Below, in pieces: positions 1 to 12,636 of a DNA stretch of 64,000 nucleotides. The stretch lies in the NCBI RefSeq assembly GCF_000389635.1, contig NC_021182.1:3410001-3474000 (forward strand), read 5' to 3'. Made by a program: the position numbers and the translations under genes. A model generated the notes under the pieces. The model was not told the origin of the DNA, did no database searches, and saw only the letters and a list, made by a program, of their open reading frames with translations. The stretch comes from Clostridium pasteurianum BC1. Lineage in GTDB: Bacteria > Bacillota > Clostridia > Clostridiales > Clostridiaceae. Numbering within the stretch: position 1 is the stretch's first letter; every line of letters starts with the position of its first letter.

Positions 1-206
1 TTCAGATGTATTATTGTACTACGCAGTTTAATTATACTAACTGGTCACATATTTTTCAAGTAAACTATTGCTTAATTAATTAATACATATTTAACATAGA
101 AATTTACTGAATTAATTTTATGCTTCAATTGATTATTATTTGTAATATTGTTAATAATTATAATACATTTTAAGCAATACAACTATATACCACAGGAGGA
201 GCACCT

Positions 207-1133
207 ATGAAGCTAAGGTTAAAAAGATTTTACATATACATGTTTCCTTTACTTATATTTATGTCCATCTTCATGTCTTCTTTATTCAAAACTTATAATT
301 TTTCTATAATCAATGTGATAAGCCGTCTGTCTACAAATTCCTCTATAGTAAAAATCAATTATCCTTCCGATACATTAATAGTACATTATATAGATGTAGG
401 ACAAGGTGACAGCGAATTAGTTCAGATTAATAATAAAAACCTCCTTATTGATGCTGGTCCTAAGGATGCTGAGGATAAGGTTGTATCCTATATAAAAACT
501 CAAGGTATCACTACACTGGATTACCTAATAGAAACCCATCCCCATGAAGATCATATTGGAGGAATGGAAGCTGTTGTTAAAAGTTTTAAAATTAATGAAT
601 TCATTGGTCCCAAAATATATAATCCTCCTACCACTTCTATTTTTAGAAATCTTATAAGTACGTTGAAAAATAGAAATATGAAAATAACTGTATTAGATCC
701 AGGTGATCATATAAACCTATGGGAAAATGTAGAATGTCAAATATTATCTCCTAAAAAAGCCTCTTATGATAATCTAAATAATTATTCTGTTGTATTAAAA
801 ATAACATATAAAAATTCCAAATTTCTTTTTGCTGGAGATGCAGAACAGGAAGATGAAAAGAAGATAATAAATGATGGTTTTGATATATCCTCTGATGTAT
901 TAAAGGTAGGACACCATGGCAGCAGTAGTTCCTCTAGTGAAGATTTTTTAAAGGAAGTTTCTCCTAAAGTTGCTGTTATAAGCTGTGGTAAAAATAATGA
1001 TTACGGCCATCCACATAAATTCACTTTAGATAAACTTAATAATATCAATTGTAAAATATATAGAACAGATTTAAATGGTGATATAGTAATTACAAGTGAT
1101 GGAAATAATATAAAAAAAATTGATACTCATTGA
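207..1133 (+). CDS. ComEC/Rec2-like metallo-beta-lactamase-fold hydrolase
   Basis: This 308-residue protein has an N-terminal membrane anchor (about residues 8-27) and then a metallo-beta-lactamase domain of the type found at the C-terminus of ComEC/Rec2. Visible motifs are VGQGDS (64-69), the metal site HPHEDH (111-116), FAGDAE, and KVGHHGSS near the end. The start follows a good AGGAGG box. Proteins of this kind are exported or membrane-anchored hydrolases, perhaps nucleases or phosphodiesterases; the substrate cannot be read from sequence. It is a stand-alone gene with no ComEC channel domain. An IS256 element lies just downstream. The fold is sure, the precise activity is not. Confidence 0.8.
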   Translation: MKLRLKRFYIYMFPLLIFMSIFMSSLFKTYNFSIINVISRLSTNSSIVKINYPSDTLIVHYIDVGQGDSELVQINNKNLLIDAGPKDAEDKVVSYIKTQGITTLDYLIETHPHEDHIGGMEAVVKSFKINEFIGPKIYNPPTTSIFRNLISTLKNRNMKITVLDPGDHINLWENVECQILSPKKASYDNLNNYSVVLKITYKNSKFLFAGDAEQEDEKKIINDGFDISSDVLKVGHHGSSSSSSEDFLKEVSPKVAVISCGKNNDYGHPHKFTLDKLNNINCKIYRTDLNGDIVITSDGNNIKKIDTH

Positions 1134-1209
1134 TGCAGAGATTAAGATGAATCTTATAGTAGCCATTATTTATCATAGTAAGAAAGGGCGAACTAATGAA
1201 TGGTAATAT

Positions 1210-1217
1210 TTTCACCC
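1210..1217. repeat. Target-site duplication, left copy
   Basis: TTTCACCC at 1210-1217 directly abuts the left inverted repeat of the IS. The same 8 bases occur at 2679-2686 directly after the right inverted repeat. Eight to nine bp is the usual duplication for IS256-family elements. Confidence 0.75.
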
Positions 1218-1292
1218 GAGAGTGTAAAATAATCTGTGTAAACTCCATAAAGATGATATAATTATTCTTATTAAATGGAGGGTGCACAGATT

Positions 1293-2513
1293 ATGTCTTT
1301 TTCAAGAAAGGAACTTATTAAACAACTTATTAAGGAAACAAAGCCTACAAGTGCAAAAGATGTTCAAGAAACATTGAAAGATCTATTCGCCGATACGCTT
1401 AAAGAAATGTTAGAAGCGGAGCTTGATGACCATCTGGGATATTCTAAATATGACTACAAAAATAAAAATACATCTAATAGTAGAAATGGACGAAGCTCTA
1501 AAAAGGTAATTTCAGATCTTGGAGAATTTCAACTTGATGTACCAAGAGATAGAAACAGTAGTTTTGAACCGGAGGTTGTTAAGAAAAATCAAACAGATAT
1601 ATCTGGAATTGAAGATCAAGTTATTGGTATGTATGCAAAAGGAATGACTACCAGAGATATTGCTACTCACTTAGAAAACATATATGGTTTTGAGGCTTCG
1701 CCTACACTAATATCTGGTATAACAGATAAAATTACTCCTATAGCTAAAGAATGGCAAAATAGACCATTAGAAGCCGTTTATCCTATAATCTTTATGGATG
1801 CCATACATTATAAAGTTAAACAGGATAATAGAGTCATAAACAAGGCTGCTTACGCAGTTATTGGAGTAAACTTAGATGGTATTAAAGAAGTTTTGGGAAT
1901 TTGGATTGGAGCTAATGAAACATCAAAATACTGGCTCTTAGTATTAAATGAACTTAAAAATAGAGGGGTTAATGATATACTTATAGCTTGTGTTGATGGT
2001 CTTAATGGATTTAAAGAAGCTATTAAAGCGATTTATCCTCGTACTGAGATTCAGAGATGCATAATACATCAAATTAGAAACTCTTCTAAATATGTATCTT
2101 ATAAAGATTTAAAAGCATTCAATGCAGATTTAAAACTAGTATATACATCTGCAACAGAAGATGCAGCCTTAGCGGAGCTAGCTAAATTTGAAGAAAAATG
2201 GGGAGATAAATATCTTATTGCTATCCGCTCATGGAAAGCTAATTGGGAAGAACTTTCTACATTCTTCAAATACCCGCCAGAGATACGAAAAATAATATAT
2301 ACTACCAATGCAATGGAAAGCTATAATAGACAATTAAGAAAAGTAACCAAGAGTAAAAGCGTATTTCCTTCAGATGATGCTTTACTTAAAATGCTTTATC
2401 TAGCAACAATGGATATAAGCAAAAAGTGGACCCAATCTATACGTGGATGGGCTCAAATACTAGCTCAATTATCTATATATTTTAGTGATAGGCTTGAAAC
2501 TGTAATTTTTTAA
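1293..2513 (+). CDS. IS256-family (mutator-type) transposase
   Basis: This is a DDE transposase of about 406 residues, the normal length for IS256. The acidic residues are seen in FMDAIHYKV, ACVDGLNGFKEAI and TTNAMESYNRQLRK. The N-terminal part has the family's EMLEAELDDHLGY segment. An upstream ATG at 1275 is in frame, but the sequence GGAGGGTG just after it is the likely ribosome site, so the ATG at 1293 (MSFSRKEL) is preferred. No frameshift or internal stop is seen, so it may be active. It is the only gene of the element. Confidence 0.93.
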   Translation: MSFSRKELIKQLIKETKPTSAKDVQETLKDLFADTLKEMLEAELDDHLGYSKYDYKNKNTSNSRNGRSSKKVISDLGEFQLDVPRDRNSSFEPEVVKKNQTDISGIEDQVIGMYAKGMTTRDIATHLENIYGFEASPTLISGITDKITPIAKEWQNRPLEAVYPIIFMDAIHYKVKQDNRVINKAAYAVIGVNLDGIKEVLGIWIGANETSKYWLLVLNELKNRGVNDILIACVDGLNGFKEAIKAIYPRTEIQRCIIHQIRNSSKYVSYKDLKAFNADLKLVYTSATEDAALAELAKFEEKWGDKYLIAIRSWKANWEELSTFFKYPPEIRKIIYTTNAMESYNRQLRKVTKSKSVFPSDDALLKMLYLATMDISKKWTQSIRGWAQILAQLSIYFSDRLETVIF

Positions 2514-2578
2514 ATTTACCTATAATCTTCTAGTCATAGCTATAATGCTTTACTGTAAAAATATATAATAAATATAAA

Positions 2579-2616
2579 AAACTAGGTTTTTATATTTCTA
2601 ATACCAAACCTAGTTT
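2579..2616 (+). terminator. Hairpin inside the IS, downstream of transposase
   Basis: AAACTAGGTTT (2579-2589) pairs perfectly with AAACCTAGTTT (2606-2616) across a 16-base loop, 65 bases after the transposase stop. It is a likely transcription end for the transposase, although no long T-run follows. Confidence 0.5.
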
Positions 2617-2678
2617 CTCATAAAAACATCTAATTTAAAATTTCTTATGGCAGTTTACACAAAATTATTGACAGACTC

Positions 2679-2686
2679 TTTCACCC
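2679..2686. repeat. Target-site duplication, right copy
   Basis: TTTCACCC repeats the 8 bases at 1210-1217 and directly follows the right inverted repeat of the IS256 element. Confidence 0.75.
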
Positions 2687-2742
2687 CAAGGATGTAATTT
2701 TTTCCAATTTTAGTTCGCCATCTTCTTATCAACTTTCAATTA

Positions 2743-3219
2743 TCAATTAAGTTTATTTTTATCTCTTAATAGAAGATATAATCCTATTATTATAAAAACT
2801 ACTGGTACAATATAAGATCTTAATACATAAAGCACCTGGAACTGAACAAATATCTTGTTAGCTACAGCTAGAATTCCTATTATTATCAGTCCCCAAGCTA
2901 TAATCTTGAAAAAATTATTGTTTATAACATTACCTGAACTAAAGCCAAAGCTATCTTTTGTAAACCAACTCTCATCCTCTAAAACTTCTCCCCTATCAAC
3001 TTTGTGAGCTATATGGTAGGTGTTAAAAAAGGTATATAACCAAAATGGTACACAAAATACAGGAGTAATAAAATTCATACCCACATATCTTAATATTGTT
3101 GGTATTAAAAAAAACAATATCATAGCTTCTAATCCCTTTTTAAGCAATCCAAAATACATATATCCTGCTCCAGGAATAAGTGACACCAAAAACGTAACAA
3201 ATCCACTTCTTCTTTCCAT
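2743..3219 (-). CDS. Small multi-pass membrane protein of unknown function
   Basis: About 158 residues with roughly four hydrophobic segments: an N-terminal pair rich in Gly/Ala (SLIPGAGYMYFGLLKKG), one near 45-65, and two at the C-terminus. The SLIPGAGYMYFG stretch resembles small TM2/DUF-type membrane proteins of Firmicutes. A GTG nine bases upstream (3228) is in frame, but the AGGAG box is spaced correctly only for the ATG at 3219 (MERRSG). It is the last gene of the sigma-factor operon and overlaps the end of the anti-sigma-like gene. It may be part of the envelope response controlled by that sigma factor. No enzymatic motif is seen. Confidence 0.7.
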   Translation of the reverse strand: MERRSGFVTFLVSLIPGAGYMYFGLLKKGLEAMILFFLIPTILRYVGMNFITPVFCVPFWLYTFFNTYHIAHKVDRGEVLEDESWFTKDSFGFSSGNVINNNFFKIIAWGLIIIGILAVANKIFVQFQVLYVLRSYIVPVVFIIIGLYLLLRDKNKLN

Positions 3220-3551
3220 TAAAACCACTCTCCTATTATATTTCTTACTGAGTCAAATTTATAATTATATTCATATTGAAAAATCAAAGCTTGTGTTCTC
3301 ACTTTACTTTCTAAATTTATAATTTTAGCCTCAACGTTAGTTGTGGCTATTGCAGTCATAATAATTCCACTAAAAATAAAACTTAATGCAGCTGCACGAT
3401 TTCTATATAGAAAATTATATTTTGGGGATTTATTTACTTTATCTTGACTTTTTAATTTACTCATTAAATTATCATTATAATCCTGTGAAACATTAAATTC
3501 CCCTGCAGATTTTTTTATAAGATTGTCTAAATAATCTGGCTTTTGCTGCAT
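3219..3551 (-). CDS. Putative anti-sigma factor, single-pass membrane protein
   Basis: 110 residues: a charged cytoplasmic N-terminal half (1-50), one membrane helix (about 52-72, AALSFIFSGIIMTAIATT) and a short extracytoplasmic tail. Its start lies inside the end of the ECF sigma gene (25-bp overlap), the usual arrangement for a sigma/anti-sigma pair. The N-terminal half has no recognisable zinc motif. The role is inferred from topology and position. It could also be a regulatory membrane protein with no sigma-binding function. Confidence 0.6.
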   Translation of the reverse strand: MQQKPDYLDNLIKKSAGEFNVSQDYNDNLMSKLKSQDKVNKSPKYNFLYRNRAAALSFIFSGIIMTAIATTNVEAKIINLESKVRTQALIFQYEYNYKFDSVRNIIGEWF

Positions 3552-4072
3552 ACTATATTCCCTCCCTTTAAAAGCTTATCTCTTAGTTTTTGCTTTCCTC
3601 TATATATCCTTCCTTCTACTGCCTTTTGACTTATATTCAACACCTTTCCTATCTCCTTTTGATTAAGTCCCACATAATAAAACAAAACTACAGGAATTTT
3701 TATCTCTTTAGGTAATTCATCTATACATTGTCTTATAAAAATTTTTTCATCTAATTCATCTTCTTTACCTTTATCCTTAAATATTTCTTTTAACATTGAT
3801 TTCATACTTCTCTTCTTCTTAAAATCTAAACATTTTGTCACTGCTATCTTATATATGTAAGTAGAAATAGAACAATCTCCTCTAAATCTATTTACACTTT
3901 TATAAAAACTAATAAATACCTCCTGTGATAAATCTTCAGCTTCATGGCTATCCTCCGTGTAAGAATAACACAGAGCTATAACTCTCTTCTTATACGTATC
4001 CACTAGCCTTATAAAACAATTCTCATCTCCTGCTCTTATGCCATTAATTATTCCATCCTCATCTTCACTCAA
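3527..4072 (-). CDS. ECF-family RNA polymerase sigma factor
   Basis: 181 residues with region 2 (EAEDLSQEVFISFYKSVNRF, about 43-62) and region 4 helix-turn-helix (LNQKEIGKVLNISQKAVEGR, about 135-154). It lacks regions 1 and 3, as is standard for extracytoplasmic-function sigma factors. It follows the surface-protein gene by 6 bases and overlaps the anti-sigma-like gene, so the unit at 5137-2743 is probably one autoregulated envelope-stress operon. The inducing signal is not visible. Confidence 0.9.
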   Translation of the reverse strand: MSEDEDGIINGIRAGDENCFIRLVDTYKKRVIALCYSYTEDSHEAEDLSQEVFISFYKSVNRFRGDCSISTYIYKIAVTKCLDFKKKRSMKSMLKEIFKDKGKEDELDEKIFIRQCIDELPKEIKIPVVLFYYVGLNQKEIGKVLNISQKAVEGRIYRGKQKLRDKLLKGGNIVCSKSQII

Positions 4073-4078
4073 AATTTA

Positions 4079-5137
4079 TCACTCCTGACTATTAACTTTT
4101 ACAGAACCTATGTCTACACTAGCTTTAATTTTATTACTTCCATTACCTGTAGTTTTTGTCAAAGTGCCACGATTTATTTTTTCTCCATTGAAATTACATT
4201 CTCCTATATTACAGGTTAAATTTGCATCAACATTATTATCCTTAGTATTAACTCTCACAGCCCCATTATTTCCCTCTATATTAATATTTTTAAATGTACT
4301 ATTATCAATATCTACACTGGCATTTTTCATATTAACATCTACATTTTCCATATTACCTGCAATATTTAATTTGCCATTATCAACCTTTAAGCTTGTATCC
4401 TTTACATCATTTACACTTACCTCTCCATTTAATGCTTGAATTCCTAGATGTGCAACATTACTCACAACAAACTTTCCATTTTTAGAATCTATATTTAATA
4501 CTGTATCTGTAAGATTATCCCTAGAGTTTATATTCAAATTGTCTATTACAAGATTAGCATCTGCTCCATCTGGAATAAATAATGTTCCCTCTACACCTTT
4601 TATATAATCCTCATTTATATCCACTTTTGTTAAATCATTTTCATTCTGCTCATTTATATCATACTTTTTTATGCCACTATCTTCTTTTACCTTCACATTC
4701 AAATCTAATTTCACATTATTGTCTCCAGATCTTTTTATATCTAAATTACCATTTGCAGTTTGGAATTGAAATTTATTGTTTTTTATTGCAATAATCTTAG
4801 TAGTATGAATTGATTTTGTATTTATATCCCAATTAGAATCAATTAAATTATTTTTAATATTGACAATGGAATTAAATGGATTATTGTATCTTTGATAAAA
4901 TAAGTTAGTTATAAAAAATACTAATATCATAAATATTAATCCTACATTGAAGCCCATTTTTCTTATGTTTTCTGATTTTCTCAAATTAAACAATACCTCT
5001 ATTCCCAATAACACAAATATAACTGGCCACCATAGAAATATATCTTTTGCAAGTGAAGGATTCATATTTCTCAATGCCATCCAAATTCCATAATATATTA
5101 AACTTAATGCTAAGGTTAGTGTTCCTATCTTTCTCAT
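4079..5137 (-). CDS. Membrane-anchored beta-helical surface protein (LiaF/DUF4097-like)
   Basis: 352 residues. The N-terminal third has three to four membrane helices (residues about 5-90) like the LiaF/DUF5668 transmembrane module. The remainder is a repetitive, Asn/Asp-rich, beta-strand-rich region (VDINEDY..., LNINSRDN..., VDNGKLNIAGNMENVDVNMK) like the putative-adhesin/DUF4097 fold. LiaF-like proteins sense or modulate cell-envelope stress in Firmicutes. As first gene of an ECF sigma operon, this may be the sensor or target. The 5' start follows a GGGG-type ribosome site. Confidence 0.65.
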   Translation of the reverse strand: MRKIGTLTLALSLIYYGIWMALRNMNPSLAKDIFLWWPVIFVLLGIEVLFNLRKSENIRKMGFNVGLIFMILVFFITNLFYQRYNNPFNSIVNIKNNLIDSNWDINTKSIHTTKIIAIKNNKFQFQTANGNLDIKRSGDNNVKLDLNVKVKEDSGIKKYDINEQNENDLTKVDINEDYIKGVEGTLFIPDGADANLVIDNLNINSRDNLTDTVLNIDSKNGKFVVSNVAHLGIQALNGEVSVNDVKDTSLKVDNGKLNIAGNMENVDVNMKNASVDIDNSTFKNINIEGNNGAVRVNTKDNNVDANLTCNIGECNFNGEKINRGTLTKTTGNGSNKIKASVDIGSVKVNSQE

Positions 5138-5310
5138 CTAAATTACCCCCAATATAATTTAATTTTTATTCATATATATTGACGATAGATATTACTAAAA
5201 TCCCACAGATTTTTATAAAAATAATTTAATATTGATAAATAGGCTGGGAATTTAACATATAAAGTATACTTTAAAATCACTGGACCTCCAAATTATTCAG
5301 TTTACATCTA

Positions 5311-5361
5311 AAATAAAAAAACACTATAAAAATCAATTAAATTGTATGATTTTTATAGTGT
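5311..5361 (-). terminator. Terminator of the rRNA/tRNA operon
   Basis: A 15-bp perfect stem, ACACTATAAAAATCA (5321-5335) with TGATTTTTATAGTGT (5347-5361), is followed on the minus strand by TTTTTTATTTT. It lies about 75 bases after the tRNA-Asn gene, so it is the expected end of the rrn transcript. Confidence 0.85.
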
Positions 5362-5433
5362 AGTTTAATTACAAATATGTACACAAAATTCCTTTTGAAA
5401 TAACATTAATAAAATACATTCAAAAAATAAAAA

Positions 5434-5508
5434 TGGCTCCGCGAAAAGGATTCGAACCTTCAACCTATCGGTTAACAGCCGAGTGCTCCACCGTTGAGCT
5501 ATCGCGGA
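5434..5508 (-). tRNA. tRNA-Asn (anticodon GTT)
   Basis: The minus strand reads TCCGCGATAGCTCAACGGTG onward, with a 7-bp acceptor stem (TCCGCGA/TCGCGGA), anticodon loop CTGTTAA, T-arm GGTTCGAATCC and an encoded CCA end at 5434-5436. It lies 10 bases downstream of 5S rRNA in the same transcript. Confidence 0.97.
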
Positions 5509-5518
5509 TCATTAAAAA

Positions 5519-5633
5519 CCCAGCATCGACCTACTCTTCCACAGGGCTACCCCTGCAGTACCATCAGCACATAAGAGCTTAACCTTCGTGTTCGGAATGG
5601 GAACGGGTGTTACCTCTAAGTCATAGACACTGG
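5519..5633 (-). rRNA. rrf: 5S ribosomal RNA
   Basis: About 115 nt with the typical bacterial 5S features, including the strand-complement of the conserved loop around CGAACACAGAAG-like/TTCGGAATGGGAACGGGTG. It is located between 23S and tRNA-Asn. The ends are placed by eye and may be off by a few bases. Confidence 0.95.
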
Positions 5634-5753
5634 ATATATTAAATTGAGAGTTAAAATTAAGAATTAAAATGTACTCTCAAAATTGCATAGTAAAGGGTAA
5701 AAGTAAAATATAATATTGTATACTAATATACACTTTAGTAATTTATTTAAATA

Positions 5754-10403
<4,650 letters not shown>

Positions 10404-10427
10404 TTTGATATTAGCTCATCGCTTTGC

Positions 10428-10587
10428 GGCATCTTCAAAGAAATAAATAACCAGTATGCTAGTCTATTTTAAATCCTACTACGTCAACAGAACCTTCAGA
10501 TAGCACTGACTATCATCAGAACCTGTTTCCTTGTATGATTCAAAATATACGTCGCATCTTTGCTTATTATTTATTTTCAGATGCCTT
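10428..10587. repeat. 160-bp MITE-like repeat, copy D, inside the rRNA leader
   Basis: This is the same element as at 21817-21976, 27521-27680 and 29902-30060, with the conserved interior CAGTATGCTAGTCTATTTT...GATTCAAAATATACGTCGCA and terminal inverted repeats (GGCATCTTCAAAGAAATAAA against the complement of TATTTATTTTCAGATGCC). It lies between the rrn promoter (10720-10748) and the 16S 5' end, so it is transcribed as part of the pre-rRNA leader. Confidence 0.8.
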
Positions 10588-10719
10588 CTCCATTTTACTG
10601 AAGAATTTGTTACTCTTGATTTCAATTTCTTAAAATCTAAAGAATTGCTGGTTTGTTTTATTCTTATACTCTGTTTAATTTTCAAAGATCAATTTCCATC
10701 ATCAATCGACGACTTTTAT

Positions 10720-10748
10720 AGTTTATCATCATCAGTACAATTTGTCAA
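10720..10748 (-). promoter_or_regulatory. Sigma-A-type rrn promoter
   Basis: On the minus strand TTGACA (10743-10748), a 17-base spacer and TAAACT (10720-10725) form a good promoter about 310 bases before 16S rRNA. A second TATAAT (about 10812-10817 complement) further upstream could belong to a tandem promoter, but its -35 is weak. Confidence 0.75.
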
Positions 10749-11040
10749 TAATTTTTTTTATAAATTTTACTGATATTTTGTCATGTTTTGAACAACAATA
10801 ATTGCGATAGCATTATACCTTAATATTATTAATAAACTTTTGTTTTAGATATTAAAACTTTAATTTATTAATAATTGTTGTTTCAAGCGACGAAGATTAT
10901 TCTATCAGAATGAAAAATTTTTTTATTCATATCTTTCCTAGCATAACAAAAATAACTACATATTCCTTTAATTTTGCTTCTATTTCTCCATTTATCGCAT
11001 AAGGACACGCGTGGATAATTTTACTGTATATATTAATTGG

Positions 11041-11150
11041 CATACTCCTACCACCTATGCTGCGCTTTGAGGTGGATGCTTCTTGATATGTACCAACTAA
11101 CGCCAGTATTTTACCAAGCTACCCCCATTTGCCCAAAGAGTTTTTTGTTT
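11041..11150 (-). repeat. Possible IS200/IS605-type right-end remnant with CCACCT hairpin
   Basis: CCACCT (11051-11056) and AGGTGG (11070-11075) form a hairpin. Read on the minus strand the core is TCCACCTCAAAGCGCAGCAT, closely resembling the core at 27786-27805 (CCACCTCTAAGCG...AGGTGG). This pattern recalls the right ends/omega-RNA scaffolds of TnpB elements. No transposase or TnpB gene remains. Confidence 0.35.
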
Positions 11151-11159
11151 AAATATACT

Positions 11160-11606
11160 TTATAAATTATACTTTTTACACAGAAATTCACTAGCTTCTG
11201 TATCATATCCGCTTTGCATATATTTTTCTAATGTTTCATGCATTTCCGCATAAAGGCCCTTTTCTTCACTTATCATATGATTTTCATATAAGTGTTTAAC
11301 TGGATCATGCCTAAAAATAGCATCCCATTCATTTTCATTTAAAAAATTTCTATACCTGTCATATTCATCTTTCTCCACTCTTTGAATATATTCACCATCA
11401 TAAAAAACTATAATTTCTCCATTTGCTATAATAATTTTTTCAACTCTACAGGATATAGGTGTACTCAATGTATCAGATACTATTATAACTAACATCTCCT
11501 TGGAATCTTTTACAGGCTTTATACACTGAACTCTTCCCATTCCAATATCATTTTTAATCCATTTCCCATTATTTATAATTTCTTCAATTTTATTTTCTAA
11601 TTTCAT
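11160..11606 (-). CDS. Conserved hypothetical cytoplasmic protein
   Basis: 148 residues, hydrophilic, no signal peptide or membrane helix. I do not recognise a family. The N-terminal half looks like mixed beta-strand (GMGRVQCIKPVKDSKEMLVI, then VEKIIIANGEIIVFYDGEYI). The C-terminal half is helical and rich in Glu/Tyr. It has a good ribosome site (GAGGAGCG) and ATG. It is a stand-alone gene between the rrn promoter region and uppP, with its own upstream terminator. Coding character is normal for this genome. Confidence 0.6.
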   Translation of the reverse strand: MKLENKIEEIINNGKWIKNDIGMGRVQCIKPVKDSKEMLVIIVSDTLSTPISCRVEKIIIANGEIIVFYDGEYIQRVEKDEYDRYRNFLNENEWDAIFRHDPVKHLYENHMISEEKGLYAEMHETLEKYMQSGYDTEASEFLCKKYNL

Positions 11607-11679
11607 ACCAATCGCTCCTCAACTCAAATGTATAGATTTAATATTCCATTTATAGAAAAAATATATGCAAAAAATAATA

Positions 11680-11708
11680 AAAATCTGTGAAAATTAATCA
11701 CAGATTTT
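11680..11708 (-). terminator. Terminator downstream of uppP
   Basis: AAAATCTGTGA (11680-11690) pairs with TCACAGATTTT (11698-11708). Minus-strand transcription then runs into a T-rich stretch (complement of AAAAAATAATAA). Confidence 0.75.
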
Positions 11709-11724
11709 ACTTATAAATTACATA

Positions 11725-12561
11725 TTATATTGATACTACTTTAGTAAAGACTAATATTAAAAATATAATTGAAAATATAATTCTGTAAATAGCAAATATT
11801 CTCATAGATCTTTTTTTCAAGAAATTCATAAATTTATCTACCACTAACAGAGCAACTATAAAAGATACTATAAATCCAATAGCTATTTCAATAACTTCCA
11901 TTCCTGTTAGTACAGATAGATTTCCTAAAAGAGTATATCCCGTTGCAATAATCATTGTAGGAATTGCTAAAAAAAATGAAAATTCAGCAGCTGCAACTGT
12001 TGATAAGCCTACTATCCATCCACCCATTATTGTAGAAGCTGATCTTGAGAATCCTGGCCAAATTACAGAAAGACACTGAAAACATCCAATTATAAATGCC
12101 TGCTTTACAGTTACATCTGATATATCATTAGTTTTATTATTATTTCTAAACTTATTTTCTACTAATATCATCAATATACCACCAACTAATAATGCCAATG
12201 CTACTGGAAATACCTTCATTAAATGCTTATCTACAAAATGGTGAAAAAGGACTCCCACCACTCCAGATGGAATAAATGCTATAATTAGATTTCTCCAAAG
12301 CTTAGATCCAAAACTTTTGAAGCTTGGATCTACAACTGTTTTAAGCGATTTTAGAAGTTTGTCCCAAAACAGCACTACTACTGCAAGTATTGCACCTAAT
12401 TGTATTACTATATCAAATAAATTGCTAAACTCTCCCTTAAAATTAAGAAGGTCATTGAACATTATTAAGTGTCCGGTAGATGAAATAGGTAAAAATTCTG
12501 TTACACCTTCTACAATTCCAAGTATAATTACCTTTATAATCAATAAAAAATTCATCGACAT
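11725..12561 (-). CDS. uppP: Undecaprenyl-diphosphatase (BacA/UppP)
   Basis: A 278-residue integral membrane enzyme with about eight helices. It dephosphorylates undecaprenyl diphosphate to recycle the lipid carrier for peptidoglycan synthesis and confers bacitracin tolerance. Both family motifs are present: GVTEFLPISSTGHL near residues 19-32 and PGFSRSASTI near 168-177. Length is typical. The ATG at 12561 has a GGAG box 10 bases upstream. It is transcribed alone, with a terminator after it. Confidence 0.96.
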   Translation of the reverse strand: MSMNFLLIIKVIILGIVEGVTEFLPISSTGHLIMFNDLLNFKGEFSNLFDIVIQLGAILAVVVLFWDKLLKSLKTVVDPSFKSFGSKLWRNLIIAFIPSGVVGVLFHHFVDKHLMKVFPVALALLVGGILMILVENKFRNNNKTNDISDVTVKQAFIIGCFQCLSVIWPGFSRSASTIMGGWIVGLSTVAAAEFSFFLAIPTMIIATGYTLLGNLSVLTGMEVIEIAIGFIVSFIVALLVVDKFMNFLKKRSMRIFAIYRIIFSIIFLILVFTKVVSI

Positions 12562-12636
12562 TTATATAATCACTCCATTTCAATTTTATTCATATTTAAA
12601 ATGATACCCAATTGTTACTTTTTCTCGAATGCATTA

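Larger units (their letters stand above)
1218..2678 (+). mobile_element. IS256-family insertion sequence, complete, about 1461 bp
   Basis: The element is bounded by imperfect inverted repeats of about 29 bp. The left end reads GAGAGTGTAAAATAATCTGT and the inverted right end GAGTCTGTCAATAATTTTGT, both continuing into GTAAACT. It is flanked by the direct repeat TTTCACCC. It contains one intact transposase gene and an internal hairpin before the right end. Intact ends, an intact gene and a perfect duplication point to a fairly recent insertion. Confidence 0.88.
1187..2719. repeat. Small palindromic repeat split by the IS256 element
   Basis: GGCGAACTAA at 1187-1196 and its inverse TTAGTTCGCC at 2710-2719 are brought about 70 bp apart if the insertion sequence is removed. 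A 22-bp segment of the right part (2693-2714) recurs in inverted orientation at 16253-16274, inside another palindromic intergenic element. This suggests that the IS landed in a pre-existing dispersed palindrome, possibly a terminator or REP-like unit. Confidence 0.4.

Noticed and set aside
11041-11150. Riboswitch upstream of the hypothetical gene
   Set aside because: It lies downstream of the minus-strand gene, not in a leader, and matches no riboswitch consensus I know. The hairpin core is shared with a transposon-like element.
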